Position numbers and translations under genes: made by a program
In this document: positions 47,508-55,123 of the stretch, piece by piece
Layout of the letters: the number at the start of each line of letters is the position of its first letter
Numbering within the stretch: the first letter of the stretch is position 1
Notes under the pieces: generated by a model
Seen by the model: the letters and a program-made list of their open reading frames with translations, nothing else
What the model was told of the DNA's origin: nothing
The model's database searches: none
DNA from: an uncultured bacterium
Lineage (GTDB): Bacteria > Bacillota > Clostridia > Lachnospirales > Lachnospiraceae
Length of the DNA: 55,815 nt
Direction of reading: 5' to 3'
Assembly (NCBI GenBank): GCA_947063875.1
Contig: CAMSTY010000018.1
Span: 1 to 55,815, forward strand

Positions 47508-47776
47508 GAAGAATAACCGGCGACGGAAGCAGAACCGCTCTTTGGATGGCGCTGGCCGCAGGCTCTTTGTGCGGACTGGCCATACTAAGTCCTTCTTCCC
47601 GGAAGAGGAAGGATAAATAAAGAGTTACAAACCTTTTGACAGAGGGGGAGAGCCAGCCGGTTCTCCCCCTTAAATCTGCCAGATGCTGGAAAAACCAGTA
47701 CGATTTCAGTTGCTCTTTTATTGTAAATATATTATGATTAAAAAAACAGAATTTATATGTCATGGAGGATAGCAAT
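47508..47776 (+). other. Long leader with several hairpins upstream of the fructokinase gene
   Basis: No gene is seen in 47410-47776. After the promoter, the leader has CCGCA/TGCGG around a loop that contains the second copy of the direct repeat GCTCTTTG. A CTTC-rich stem near 47590-47615 and an 11-bp stem GGGGGAGAGCC/GGTTCTCCCCC (one G-T pair, AGCC loop, near 47645-47671) follow, the latter without a T run. Then comes CTGG-A5-CCAG and an A+T-rich stretch before the ribosome binding site. It does not match a riboswitch class I know. Confidence 0.4.
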
Positions 47777-48736
47777 ATGAGAAGATTACTGGCAATCGGA
47801 GAAGCGCTGATTGATTTTATTCCTGCGGAGTCCGGGCGGGAGATGAAGCAGGTTTCTGCTTTTGCGCCTGCAGTAGGCGGGGCGCCGGCCAATGTATGCG
47901 GGGCTTATGTGAAACTGGGAGGCGAAGCCTCGATGATTACGCAGCTGGGCGATGATCCGTTTGGCGATAAAATTGCGGATGAGTTTGCCTCCTGCGGGAT
48001 TGGCTGTGAGTATGTGAAGCGGACGACAAAAGCCAATACTTCGCTTGCTTTTGTGGCATTAAAAGAGGATGGAAACAGGGAGTTTTCCTTTTATCGCAAG
48101 CCAGGCGCAGATATGCTGATGGAGGCAGACGATATTCAAAAGGAATGGTTTGAGGATATCTTCGGCCTGCATTTCTGTTCGGTATCCCTGGGAGACTTCC
48201 CCATGAAAGAGGCACACCGCCAGGCAGTAAAGTATGCAAAGCAGGCGGGGGCGCTGGTAAGCTTCGACCCGAATCTGCGTTTTGCCTTGTGGGAGGATCT
48301 GGATGCTCTCAAACAGGTGATTCGTGAGTTTGCGCCGATGGCCCATGTACTGAAAGTTTCGGATGAAGAACTGGAGTTTATTACCGGGTGCGGCAATATC
48401 CGGGATGCTCTTCCTAAACTTTTGACAGGGGAGACAAAACTGGTGATCTACACGAAAGGCTCGGAAGGGGCAGAATGCTATACCAGGGAAGCGTCTGCCT
48501 TTGCACCAGGAAAGAAGGTAAAGGCTGTGGATACCACAGGAGCTGGTGACGGATTTATCGGTTCATTCTTGTACTGCCTGTCTGCAGACGGCATGACCGC
48601 GGAGACATTGGACCAGCTGAAACCGGAGCAGATGGAACGGTATCTGGCGTTTGCCAACAAATTCTGCGGAAAAAGTGTGACGGGACATGGCGCGATTGCT
48701 TCTTACCCGACGATAGAGGGGATGAACGAAGAATGA
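47777..48736 (+). CDS. Fructokinase, PfkB family (ScrK-like)
   Basis: 319 aa. GEALIDFIP at the start, GGAPANVCGAYVKLGG, RKPGADMLM, FDPNLRFALW and the C-terminal TTGAGDGFIGSFLY with the catalytic base Asp258 are the ScrK-type pattern. It phosphorylates fructose with ATP; a related sugar such as 2-keto-3-deoxygluconate, the product of uronate breakdown, cannot be excluded because KDG kinases share this fold. ATG 47777 has TGGAGGA upstream. Its stop overlaps the ATG of the CAP-domain gene. Confidence 0.87.
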   Translation: MRRLLAIGEALIDFIPAESGREMKQVSAFAPAVGGAPANVCGAYVKLGGEASMITQLGDDPFGDKIADEFASCGIGCEYVKRTTKANTSLAFVALKEDGNREFSFYRKPGADMLMEADDIQKEWFEDIFGLHFCSVSLGDFPMKEAHRQAVKYAKQAGALVSFDPNLRFALWEDLDALKQVIREFAPMAHVLKVSDEELEFITGCGNIRDALPKLLTGETKLVIYTKGSEGAECYTREASAFAPGKKVKAVDTTGAGDGFIGSFLYCLSADGMTAETLDQLKPEQMERYLAFANKFCGKSVTGHGAIASYPTIEGMNEE

Positions 48737-49386
48737 AAAAGTCATTGGTTTGCACAGCGTTATGTATGCTTGCAGTTGGTTTTGGCTTTGGAATGGCAGC
48801 GGCGCGTTACAAAAGTGAAGTGGGAACCAGCCGGGAACAGTTTGGCATTCTGACGCCGGCAGCCGAGGAACGAAAAGAGGAATATCTGGCGGACGGGTCA
48901 GACGCGCAGATATTTGACGGGGAAGTGCCGTTATCAGCAGGGCCAGGGATGGCAGCCGGGGATTTTGGGGTGATAGAGGAGGCGGCAAAACCTGCGGTTC
49001 AGGAGAACCCTTATATCCGGCAGGTGGTTTCGCTGGTGAATGAAGAGCGGGCAAAGGCAGGCCTGGCACCGCTGGAAAAGTCAGATGATGTGTCTTTGGC
49101 AGCGTCTGTACGGGCAAAGGAACTGACTGCCAGCTTTTCACACACAAGGCCTGACGGGAGCGCTTACCGCACGGTTTTGGAACAAAATGGGGTCAGTTAT
49201 CGCAGCTGCGGAGAAAACGTTGCTTTCGGATATCGGACGCCGGAAGCGGTAATGTCGGCCTGGATGACCAGCGAAGGCCATAAAGAGAATATCCTGAATG
49301 AGAAATATACGAATATCGGAGTGGGGTATTTTAAGGACGGAAGCGGCCAGGGATACTGGACTCAGATTTTTACTGTCGGGAAATGA
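48733..49386 (+). CDS. CAP/SCP-domain secreted or membrane-anchored protein (YkwD-like)
   Basis: 217 aa. Hydrophobic N-terminal segment (residues 5-20) as signal or anchor, a variable linker to about 95 and a CAP domain (about 97-217). The CAP blocks are VVSLVNEERAKAGLAPL, ASVRAKELTASFSHTRPDGS, CGENVAFGY and AWMTSEGHKENILN. Bacterial CAP proteins such as YkwD act at the cell surface; their chemistry is mostly unknown. The ATG overlaps the fructokinase stop (ATGA), so translation is coupled even though the functions look unrelated. Confidence 0.9.
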   Translation: MKKSLVCTALCMLAVGFGFGMAAARYKSEVGTSREQFGILTPAAEERKEEYLADGSDAQIFDGEVPLSAGPGMAAGDFGVIEEAAKPAVQENPYIRQVVSLVNEERAKAGLAPLEKSDDVSLAASVRAKELTASFSHTRPDGSAYRTVLEQNGVSYRSCGENVAFGYRTPEAVMSAWMTSEGHKENILNEKYTNIGVGYFKDGSGQGYWTQIFTVGK

Positions 49387-49393
49387 CAGAGAA

Positions 49394-49417
49394 AAGCACT
49401 CCCTGCAGACAGTGCTT
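49394..49417 (+). terminator. Hairpin after the CAP gene
   Basis: AAGCACT (49394-49400) pairs with AGTGCTT (49411-49417), loop of 10 bases, no T run. Weak terminator or 3'-end stabiliser. Confidence 0.4.
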
Positions 49418-49449
49418 AAGTACATGGATTTTGAATCGGGAGGAAAATC

Positions 49450-49533
49450 ATGTTCTGTGGGAATTGCTGGAACAAGATTGAGAGGGGAAGCAGATTCTGC
49501 CCGGTATGTGGGCAGCCATATTCCAAAGTTTGA
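49450..49533 (+). CDS. 27-aa zinc-ribbon microprotein or remnant
   Basis: ATG 49450 with GGGAGG 6 bases upstream; 27 codons to TGA. The peptide has CGNC at residues 3-6 and CPVC at 17-20, followed by GQ, the spacing of a zinc-ribbon knuckle pair as found at the N-terminus of zinc-ribbon membrane proteins of Clostridia. It may be a real microprotein or the surviving N-terminus of a longer gene; the DNA after the stop gives no continuation I can recognise. It lies between the CAP gene and the XRE regulator. Confidence 0.5.
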   Translation: MFCGNCWNKIERGSRFCPVCGQPYSKV

Positions 49534-49597
49534 TAAATGTATGCCGCAAGACGAAAGGCATAGTATTGGTTCTACGGACATGGAAATGCCGGACATT

Positions 49598-50653
49598 TTA
49601 GTCTTTTAATTGTGCGATTAGTTCTTCAAATTCCGAATCGTCACGAAGGAATGCGTATTCCTCATTGTTTGCTAACTCATCGATGATCGTTTTTGCCAGT
49701 CTACTTGAAAAAAATGCAGAATTGCTGACATTTGCATTACGATATAACGGGTAATCTTGCGGATTCCATTCTTTTTTCATGGCAGGTAACATTTTTTGAA
49801 GAATAGACAGGCTTCCATCCTTATCTTTTTTTGCTAAAGCAAGCTGCAAATGGGCATTGTAGCACATCCACTTTGGAAAACAAAACTGGCAGACAACGGC
49901 TTTGTACATATCTGCGAAAAAGTTTGCATCATTTTCCCGCTTTTCCAGCAGTGCGATTTCCAGCATATTTGCTAAAGCAGCCTGGATTTCGGTTACCCCT
50001 TTAAGTACCTGGTGTTCCCAGATTTTTTCTGCATCCTGGTACCGTTCCTGCCGTTGATAAAGGATAGCTAATTGCCTGTCTTTGTCTATTGTGGAAAACG
50101 GCAATGAATTTATTAGCTCCTCTGCCTTTGAAAAATCCCCTCGATTTCGCGCATAGGAAATCAACATACTGGTTGCGGTATCCCTTATTTGCGGTATTTC
50201 ACTTGTGGCTAAACGCCTGTAAAACGTTTCATATGTTTCCCGGTATTGCTCAATTTCAGATACGTTACTTTCAGATACGTTGCAAAAAACAAGTGCTCCC
50301 TCTAAATAAAGAATGACGGAATATATCAATTTTTCACAGGTGGGATATTCATGTATTTTGTTGATTGCTTTTTGGAACGCGGTATCATAGTCCTGCTCCT
50401 GGACTGTCTTATCAACTTCATTAACAAAATTTTCAATCTCTATCTCTGTTAAATCGTCATGGAAAGACATTAACGTGTTCAAGTCAATTTTAAGCAAACG
50501 TGCTAATGCCGGCAAAAGGGTTATATCAGGATAAGTGCTGCCTTTCTCCCACTTATTTACAGCCGGTGTGGATACACCTAAAAAATCTGCGATTTGCTCT
50601 TGCGTCAAAGATAATGCCTTCCGCTTTTCCCGAATAATCTGGTTGATTTTCAT
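49598..50653 (-). CDS. XRE-family transcriptional regulator with TPR-like C-terminal domain
   Basis: 351 aa. Helix-turn-helix 1-60 (ALSLTQEQIADFLGVSTPAVNKWEKGSTYP), then a long helical region rich in tetratricopeptide-like pairs (SKAEELINSLPF, YQDAEKIWEHQV). AAAGGAGGT precedes ATG 50653; the upstream in-frame start lies inside the promoter. The DNA is more A+T-rich than its left neighbours. Proteins of this design occur as stand-alone regulators and as peptide-responsive (RRNPP-like) receptors; no cognate peptide gene was recognised. Targets are unknown. Confidence 0.88.
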   Translation of the reverse strand: MKINQIIREKRKALSLTQEQIADFLGVSTPAVNKWEKGSTYPDITLLPALARLLKIDLNTLMSFHDDLTEIEIENFVNEVDKTVQEQDYDTAFQKAINKIHEYPTCEKLIYSVILYLEGALVFCNVSESNVSEIEQYRETYETFYRRLATSEIPQIRDTATSMLISYARNRGDFSKAEELINSLPFSTIDKDRQLAILYQRQERYQDAEKIWEHQVLKGVTEIQAALANMLEIALLEKRENDANFFADMYKAVVCQFCFPKWMCYNAHLQLALAKKDKDGSLSILQKMLPAMKKEWNPQDYPLYRNANVSNSAFFSSRLAKTIIDELANNEEYAFLRDDSEFEELIAQLKD

Positions 50654-50681
50654 AGCGAACCTCCTTTGCGTTGATGCTCCT

Positions 50682-50710
50682 ATGATAGCAGAATAAGCTT
50701 TAAGGGACAA
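50682..50710 (-). promoter_or_regulatory. Promoter of the XRE regulator gene
   Basis: On the minus strand, -35 TTGTCC (50710-50705), 17-base spacer, -10 TATCAT (50687-50682), 28 bases before the start codon. Confidence 0.7.
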
Positions 50711-50776
50711 TAGAGCAGTTGTTAAATTGCTGACTTAAAAAATTAACCAAAAGTGAAAAAGGAATATATAGAGCCA

Positions 50777-50804
50777 AAGGCGGCATCTTGCCGCCTTGCC
50801 TTTT
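50777..50804 (+). terminator. Orphan intrinsic terminator
   Basis: AAGGCGGCA (50777-50785) and TGCCGCCTT (50789-50797), 3-base loop, then GCC and T4. On the plus strand no gene lies before it, because the XRE gene runs the other way; it may mark the end of a lost gene. Confidence 0.6.
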
Positions 50805-50861
50805 ATCAGATGTTCCATAAACAAGGCAGAGCCGCTAAACAACGAATTTCATCCTTATAAA

Positions 50862-50966
50862 GGTTCGGTTTGAAATGTAACCTTGCAGAGCATCACCGCC
50901 AGTGGCGACGTACCCGGACCCGAACCGTTCCACAAAAGTGTGGAATCAGATGTATACACACATCTG
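50862..50966. repeat. Cluster of inverted repeats in a gene-poor A+T-rich segment
   Basis: Within the 602-base gap 50654-51255: GGTTCGG (50862-50868) with CCGAACC (50920-50926) enclosing CGCC-AGT-GGCG (50897-50907); then TTCCACA-N4-TGTGGAA (50928-50945) and CAGATGT-N6-ACATCTG (50947-50966) in tandem. Such packed dyads are usual at transfer origins or ends of conjugative elements, but no relaxase, integrase or direct repeat is here to prove it. Confidence 0.45.
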
Positions 50967-51022
50967 ACAGGGGATAAAAAGAAAGAGCAGGAAGCTGCTG
51001 CGCAGACGGTCAGAATATCATA

Positions 51023-51136
51023 ATGGTTGTGACAAATTCAGAAGAAAGTAGGATTTTGAAGCAAAAGAAAGCACTCAATGCCTTAATTGGTATCGGGTGT
51101 TTTTGTTTGAAAAGGGGTCGTTTTATTTCTGAATAG
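51023..51136 (+). CDS. Possible small protein, 37 aa
   Basis: ATG 51023, 37 codons, basic and with a short hydrophobic middle (LNALIGIGCFCLKRGRF). No clear ribosome binding site. A weak stem ACCGCCC/GGGCGGT (51146-51181) follows. It may be a left-over of a mobile element; the family was not recognised. Confidence 0.25.
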   Translation: MVVTNSEESRILKQKKALNALIGIGCFCLKRGRFISE

Positions 51137-51255
51137 ACAGAGAAAACCGCCCTTTGTACTTTTGGAGAGTGTCGGGGCGGTGTTCTTATCAGGTTTGGAA
51201 GTGTGCGCCTGCTGCCCGGTATCTGATATATGGCGTGGGGCAGCAGGGCAAGGGC

Positions 51256-51669
51256 TTATTGTCTGCCGGACATGGGTATTTGCAGATAATCAATCAGGGC
51301 AGTTTCCAAAAGCCGGGAATAGTTTACCTTTTGTTCTTCTGCAATCCTTTTCAGCCATGCCGGGAGAGTGATGTTTGTCTTGATGCGCTCATTATCCTTT
51401 TTCATGCGGAATAAATCAGGGTGGATTGTAACGGGCATTACAACATTTCCCTCTGTATCTTCTTTGGAGAGGTTCACGGATGGAGTGGGGATTTCCTCAT
51501 TGTCACATTCCATACTGTAAACATGGAGGCTTGCGGCTTCTGCTGCCATGCGTGCAGCTTCTTCCAGATTATCCCCAACACTGATACATCCGGGTAAATC
51601 AGGGAAGTAGATACTATATGAGCCGTCTGTTGATGGTTCAAAGACTGCAAGATAAGTTAAATTCTGCAT
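51256..51669 (-). CDS. hicB: HicB-type antitoxin
   Basis: 137 aa. The N-terminal partially degraded RNase-H fold has EPSTDGSYSIYFPDLPGCISVGDNLEEA, the HicB core, and the C-terminal ~45 residues (NITLPAWLKRIAEEQKVNYSRLLETALIDYL) form a ribbon-helix-helix DNA-binding domain. It binds and blocks HicA and represses the operon. AAAGGAG lies before the ATG. The gene follows hicA by 39 bases, the usual toxin-first order. Confidence 0.93.
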   Translation of the reverse strand: MQNLTYLAVFEPSTDGSYSIYFPDLPGCISVGDNLEEAARMAAEAASLHVYSMECDNEEIPTPSVNLSKEDTEGNVVMPVTIHPDLFRMKKDNERIKTNITLPAWLKRIAEEQKVNYSRLLETALIDYLQIPMSGRQ

Positions 51670-51708
51670 AGATTACGCTCCTTTCTATGATAAGCGCAGG
51701 CAGTAGGG

Positions 51709-51891
51709 CTATTTAAGCCCCGCCTGCTTGTAAATGCTGTTTAGTGTTCCCGGTTTCAAGTCCCCGTTGTGATTTGGTACTGTGACTTTTCCGGGCTTTG
51801 TTGGGTGCTTTAGGCTTATGTGGGAGCCTTCCTGATTGGTGGTGTACCATCCATCTTTGCGAAGCACCTTTAGTATTTCCCGAACTGTCAT
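51709..51891 (-). CDS. hicA: HicA-type mRNA interferase toxin
   Basis: 60 aa, normal length. A double-stranded-RNA-binding-like fold with the conserved GSHISLKHP; His24 is the catalytic residue of this family. VPNHNGDLKPGTLNSIYKQAGL is the typical C-terminus. HicA cleaves mRNA when not bound by HicB. AAGGAG precedes the ATG, and a strong promoter with four symmetric repeats lies directly upstream. Confidence 0.93.
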   Translation of the reverse strand: MTVREILKVLRKDGWYTTNQEGSHISLKHPTKPGKVTVPNHNGDLKPGTLNSIYKQAGLK

Positions 51892-51914
51892 ATTGTGTTC
51901 TCCTTATATTATTT

Positions 51915-51971
51915 ATGATACGCCTTTTTTATACGCATGTCAATAGATTTTTGCGTATAAATTATGCGTAT
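51915..51971 (-). promoter_or_regulatory. hicAB promoter with four-site symmetric operator
   Basis: On the minus strand, consensus -35 TTGACA (51943-51938), 17-base spacer, -10 TATCAT (51920-51915). On the plus strand ATACGC occurs at 51918 and 51931 and its inverse GCGTAT at 51953 and 51966. Both pairs have a 13-base period and the whole array is mirror symmetric. The inner left copy lies between -35 and -10 and the outer one covers the -10, so HicB binding would shut the promoter. Confidence 0.8.
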
Positions 51972-52075
51972 TTTTACAGAACATAGGATAGAAAACAGAC
52001 TGGCAGCAGTATTGATATAAACAGTGACAGCATCAGATAAAACAACGCGAACAACAGTTTGTCAAGAAAAAATGC

Positions 52076-52104
52076 TTGACACCTTCTGCTTTTTCTAGTA
52101 TGAT
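52076..52104 (+). promoter_or_regulatory. Promoter of the ylxM-ffh cluster
   Basis: Consensus -35 TTGACA (52076-52081), 17-base spacer, -10 TATGAT (52099-52104). The start codon is only 16 bases beyond the -10, so the leader must be very short. Confidence 0.8.
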
Positions 52105-52119
52105 AATGCAGGTGATGTT

Positions 52120-52461
52120 ATGGAAGGCATTATTAAGCAAAGTCTTTTGTACGATTTTTATGGTGAATTGCTGACGGAACATCAGCGTGCGGTGTATGAG
52201 GATGCGGTATTTAACGATATGTCTTTAGGGGAGATTGCCCAGGACCTGGGGGTCAGCCGGCAGGCTGTCCATGACCTGGTGAAACGATGTGACAGGATTC
52301 TTGACGGCTATGAAGAGAAGCTTCATCTGGTCAGCAAGTTTCAGGAGACCCGGCTGATGGTGGAAGAGATCCGGCAGAAGCTTAAGGCCTTTCAGGAGAC
52401 AGGGGATTCCTCCCTGATTGCACAGATCGAGAAAGTGGCCGCAGATATTATGGAACTTTAG
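52120..52461 (+). CDS. ylxM: YlxM-family helix-turn-helix protein (UPF0122)
   Basis: 113 aa. The sigma-like helix-turn-helix MSLGEIAQDLGVSRQAVHDLVKRC lies at about 40-65. YlxM proteins are found next to ffh and help the signal recognition particle pathway (the streptococcal homologue modulates Ffh/FtsY). The start uses AGGTGATG. The gene opens the second half of the housekeeping cluster with its own promoter. Confidence 0.93.
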   Translation: MEGIIKQSLLYDFYGELLTEHQRAVYEDAVFNDMSLGEIAQDLGVSRQAVHDLVKRCDRILDGYEEKLHLVSKFQETRLMVEEIRQKLKAFQETGDSSLIAQIEKVAADIMEL

Positions 52462-52517
52462 AATGTGTAGCTGACGGAAGGCAATTTTCAAACACACTCT
52501 AGGGCAGGAGGGTTTTT

Positions 52518-53879
52518 ATGGCTTTTGAAAGCTTATCTGATAAATTGCAGAATGTATTTAAGAGTCTGCGGGGCAAGGGACGCCTTTCAGAGGCAGATGT
52601 AAAAGCGGCCCTTAAGGAAGTAAAGATGGCGCTTTTGGAGGCGGACGTCAGCTTCAAAGTGGTGAAGCAGTTTATAAATTCCGTACAGGAACGCGCCGTG
52701 GGAGAGGAAGTGCTGGGTTCTCTGCAGCCGGGCCAGATGGTGATCAAGATCGTGAATGAAGAGCTGATCCGCCTGATGGGTTCTGACACTACAGAGGTTA
52801 TCTTAAAACCGGCAAATGAGATTACCATCCTGATGATGGCAGGTCTGCAGGGCGCAGGTAAAACCACGACAACTGCCAAGATAGCAGGAAAGCTGAAGGC
52901 CCGCGGGAGAAAGCCTTTGCTGGTTGCCTGTGACGTGTACCGTCCTGCGGCGATTCAGCAGCTGCAGATCAATGGGGAACGGCAGGGGGTTCCGGTGTTC
53001 TCGATGGGAGAGCATCAGGACCCGGTCAATATTGCAAAAGCATCGGTAGAACACGCAGCGAAAAACGGTTATAATGTAGTGATTTTAGATACGGCGGGCC
53101 GGCTGCATGTAGATGAAGACATGATGGCGGAACTGGTACGCATCCGGGATGCTGTTTCCCTGGATCAGACGATTCTGGTGGTAGATGCCATGACCGGGCA
53201 GGATGCGGTAAACGTTGCCTCTATGTTCCAGGAAAAGGTCGGAATCGACGGAGTGGTTCTTACCAAGCTGGATGGCGATACCAGAGGGGGCGCCGCCCTT
53301 TCGATCCGCGCAGTCACCGGGAAACCGATTTTATATATCGGTATGGGAGAAAAGCTTTCGGATCTGGAGCAGTTTTATCCGGATCGCATGGCCTCCCGGA
53401 TCCTGGGTATGGGTGATGTGCTGACCCTGATCGAAAAAGCGGAGCTGGAACTGGATGAAGAAAAAGCCAGAGAGATGACTCAGAAGCTTCGGAAAGCGGA
53501 GTTTGATTATAATGATTTTCTGGATCAGATGCGCCAGATTAAAAAGATGGGCGGCCTGGGCGGCATTATGAGTATGCTGCCAGGCATGGGGCAGCTAAAG
53601 GGCGGAATGCCGGAAGTGGATGATTCCGCTATGGACCGCGTTGAGGCCATTATCCTTTCCATGACAAAGGAAGAGCGCGCGAATCCGTCACTTATGAACC
53701 CCTCACGCAAGCAAAGAATCGCGAAAGGGGCCGGCGTGGATATCAGCGAGGTCAACCGCATTGTCAAACAGTTTGACCAGATGAAAAAGATGATCAAACA
53801 GCTACCGGGCATGATGGGAGGCCGGAAAGGGAAAGGCGGCCTTGGCGGGATGTTCGGTAAGATGAAGATGCCGTTTTAA
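52518..53879 (+). CDS. ffh: Signal recognition particle protein Ffh
   Basis: 453 aa, N-G-M architecture. GTPase motifs GLQGAGKTT (from residue 109), DTAGRLHVDEDM and TKLDGDTRGGAA. The M domain from about 300 is Met/Gly-rich (MGGLGGIMSMLPGM) and ends in GMFGKMKMPF. It binds signal sequences and SRP RNA and meets FtsY at the membrane. It lies 56 bases after ylxM with GGCAGGAGG upstream. Confidence 0.97.
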   Translation: MAFESLSDKLQNVFKSLRGKGRLSEADVKAALKEVKMALLEADVSFKVVKQFINSVQERAVGEEVLGSLQPGQMVIKIVNEELIRLMGSDTTEVILKPANEITILMMAGLQGAGKTTTTAKIAGKLKARGRKPLLVACDVYRPAAIQQLQINGERQGVPVFSMGEHQDPVNIAKASVEHAAKNGYNVVILDTAGRLHVDEDMMAELVRIRDAVSLDQTILVVDAMTGQDAVNVASMFQEKVGIDGVVLTKLDGDTRGGAALSIRAVTGKPILYIGMGEKLSDLEQFYPDRMASRILGMGDVLTLIEKAELELDEEKAREMTQKLRKAEFDYNDFLDQMRQIKKMGGLGGIMSMLPGMGQLKGGMPEVDDSAMDRVEAIILSMTKEERANPSLMNPSRKQRIAKGAGVDISEVNRIVKQFDQMKKMIKQLPGMMGGRKGKGGLGGMFGKMKMPF

Positions 53880-53995
53880 AACAATTTAATTTTGATAACA
53901 ATGCGGTTTTTATCCCGCATTTGTTAATAAACCAGTGACCTGGGGGCATTGTCTTTCGGGTGACAAATACCATACAGGCTAAGGAGGTGAAAGAA

Positions 53996-54238
53996 ATGGC
54001 AGTTAAGATGAGATTGAGAAGAATGGGTGCGAAAAAGAAACCTTTCTATAGAATCGTTGTTGCAGATTCCAGATCTCCCAGAGATGGCAGGTTCATTGAG
54101 GAGGTTGGTACTTACGACCCCAATCTGGAGCCGAGTGCGATCCGGTTTGATGAAGAAGCAACAAAAAAATGGCTGGCGACCGGCGCCCAGCCGACTGATC
54201 GCGTAGCGAAACTTTTAAAGACCGCGGGCATCCAGTAA
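53996..54238 (+). CDS. rpsP: 30S ribosomal protein S16
   Basis: 80 aa. [35 protein letters not shown] is diagnostic. AAGGAGGTG lies before ATG 53996; an upstream start at 53960 would add residues containing that site. A small hairpin ATGCGG/CCGCAT lies in the 116-base leader after ffh. Confidence 0.97.
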   Translation: MAVKMRLRRMGAKKKPFYRIVVADSRSPRDGRFIEEVGTYDPNLEPSAIRFDEEATKKWLATGAQPTDRVAKLLKTAGIQ

Positions 54239-54254
54239 TGATGAGGTGATTACT

Positions 54255-54482
54255 ATGAAAGAACTGGTTGAAGTAATTGCAAGAGCATTAGTTGAGAACC
54301 CGGATGAAGTAGTGGTGACTGAGACCGAGAAGGACGGCGAGACCGTGATTGAGTTAAAGGTAGCGCCTTCCGATATGGGCAAGGTGATTGGCAAGCAGGG
54401 CCGTATCGCAAAAGCGATCCGTTCCGTTGTCAAAGCCGCCGCTTCCAAAGAAGACAAAAAGGTTGTTGTGGATATCCAATAG
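54255..54482 (+). CDS. khpA: KH-domain RNA-binding protein KhpA
   Basis: 75 aa. One KH domain with the GxxG loop IGKQGRIAKAIR. Works with KhpB as an RNA chaperone affecting cell division and elongation in Firmicutes. ATG 54255 has AGGTGAT upstream; a GTG at 54246 is less likely. A terminator follows. Confidence 0.94.
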   Translation: MKELVEVIARALVENPDEVVVTETEKDGETVIELKVAPSDMGKVIGKQGRIAKAIRSVVKAAASKEDKKVVVDIQ

Positions 54483-54492
54483 CCATTGCGGA

Positions 54493-54527
54493 CTGCCGCC
54501 TGACTCGTGCAAGCGGCAGCTTTTTTT
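54493..54527 (+). terminator. Intrinsic terminator between khpA and rimM
   Basis: CTGCCGC (54493-54499) / GCGGCAG (54513-54519) with a 13-base loop and T7 (54521-54527). It splits the ribosome-maturation cluster; read-through must feed rimM-trmD, since no good promoter was seen before rimM. Confidence 0.75.
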
Positions 54528-54598
54528 ATTAGAAAGTATCCGGCAGCACTCTCCTGAGACGTGTTACGCCGGATTACAGCAAACGGAAAGGGACATAT

Positions 54599-55111
54599 AT
54601 GGAAGATATGCTGCGCGTAGGAGTTATTTCCTCTACTCACGGAGTCCGGGGAGAGGTAAAGGTGTTCCCTACTACGGATGATGTGAATCGCTTTAAAAAG
54701 TTGAAAACAGTGATCCTGGATATCGCGCCAGAGCCAGTTACCCTGCATATTGAGAATGTTAAATTTTTCAAAAAAATGGCTATCCTGAAATTCCGGGAGT
54801 TTAACAATATCAATGAAATCGAAAAATACAAAGGGAAGGATTTGCTGATTCGGCGGGACCAGGCAGTTGAACTGGGGCCAGACGAGAACTTTATTGCAGA
54901 TCTGATCGGTTTGCGGATCGTTACGGATGAGGGAGAGGATTTTGGCGTTTTAAAGGATGTGCTGCAGACAGGTGCGAATGATGTGTATGTTATCCAGGGC
55001 AAAGATGAGAAGGAGTACTTGTTTCCGGCGATTAAACAGTGCATTTTAAAGGTGGATCTGGAGTCGCAGACCGTCACTGTCCACATTATGGATGGTCTCC
55101 TGGATTTGTAG
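54599..55111 (+). CDS. rimM: Ribosome maturation factor RimM
   Basis: 170 aa. RimM N-terminal beta-barrel ([22 protein letters not shown]) and C-terminal PRC-barrel ([31 protein letters not shown]). It assists assembly of the 30S head with S19. AAAGGGA precedes the ATG. trmD starts 12 bases after its stop. Confidence 0.96.
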   Translation: MEDMLRVGVISSTHGVRGEVKVFPTTDDVNRFKKLKTVILDIAPEPVTLHIENVKFFKKMAILKFREFNNINEIEKYKGKDLLIRRDQAVELGPDENFIADLIGLRIVTDEGEDFGVLKDVLQTGANDVYVIQGKDEKEYLFPAIKQCILKVDLESQTVTVHIMDGLLDL

Positions 55112-55123
55112 GAGGGGATTGTG

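Noticed and set aside
51154..51414. Plus-strand open frame of 86 codons at the 3' end of hicB
   Set aside because: Overlaps the conserved ribbon-helix-helix part of hicB in antisense; no start signal.
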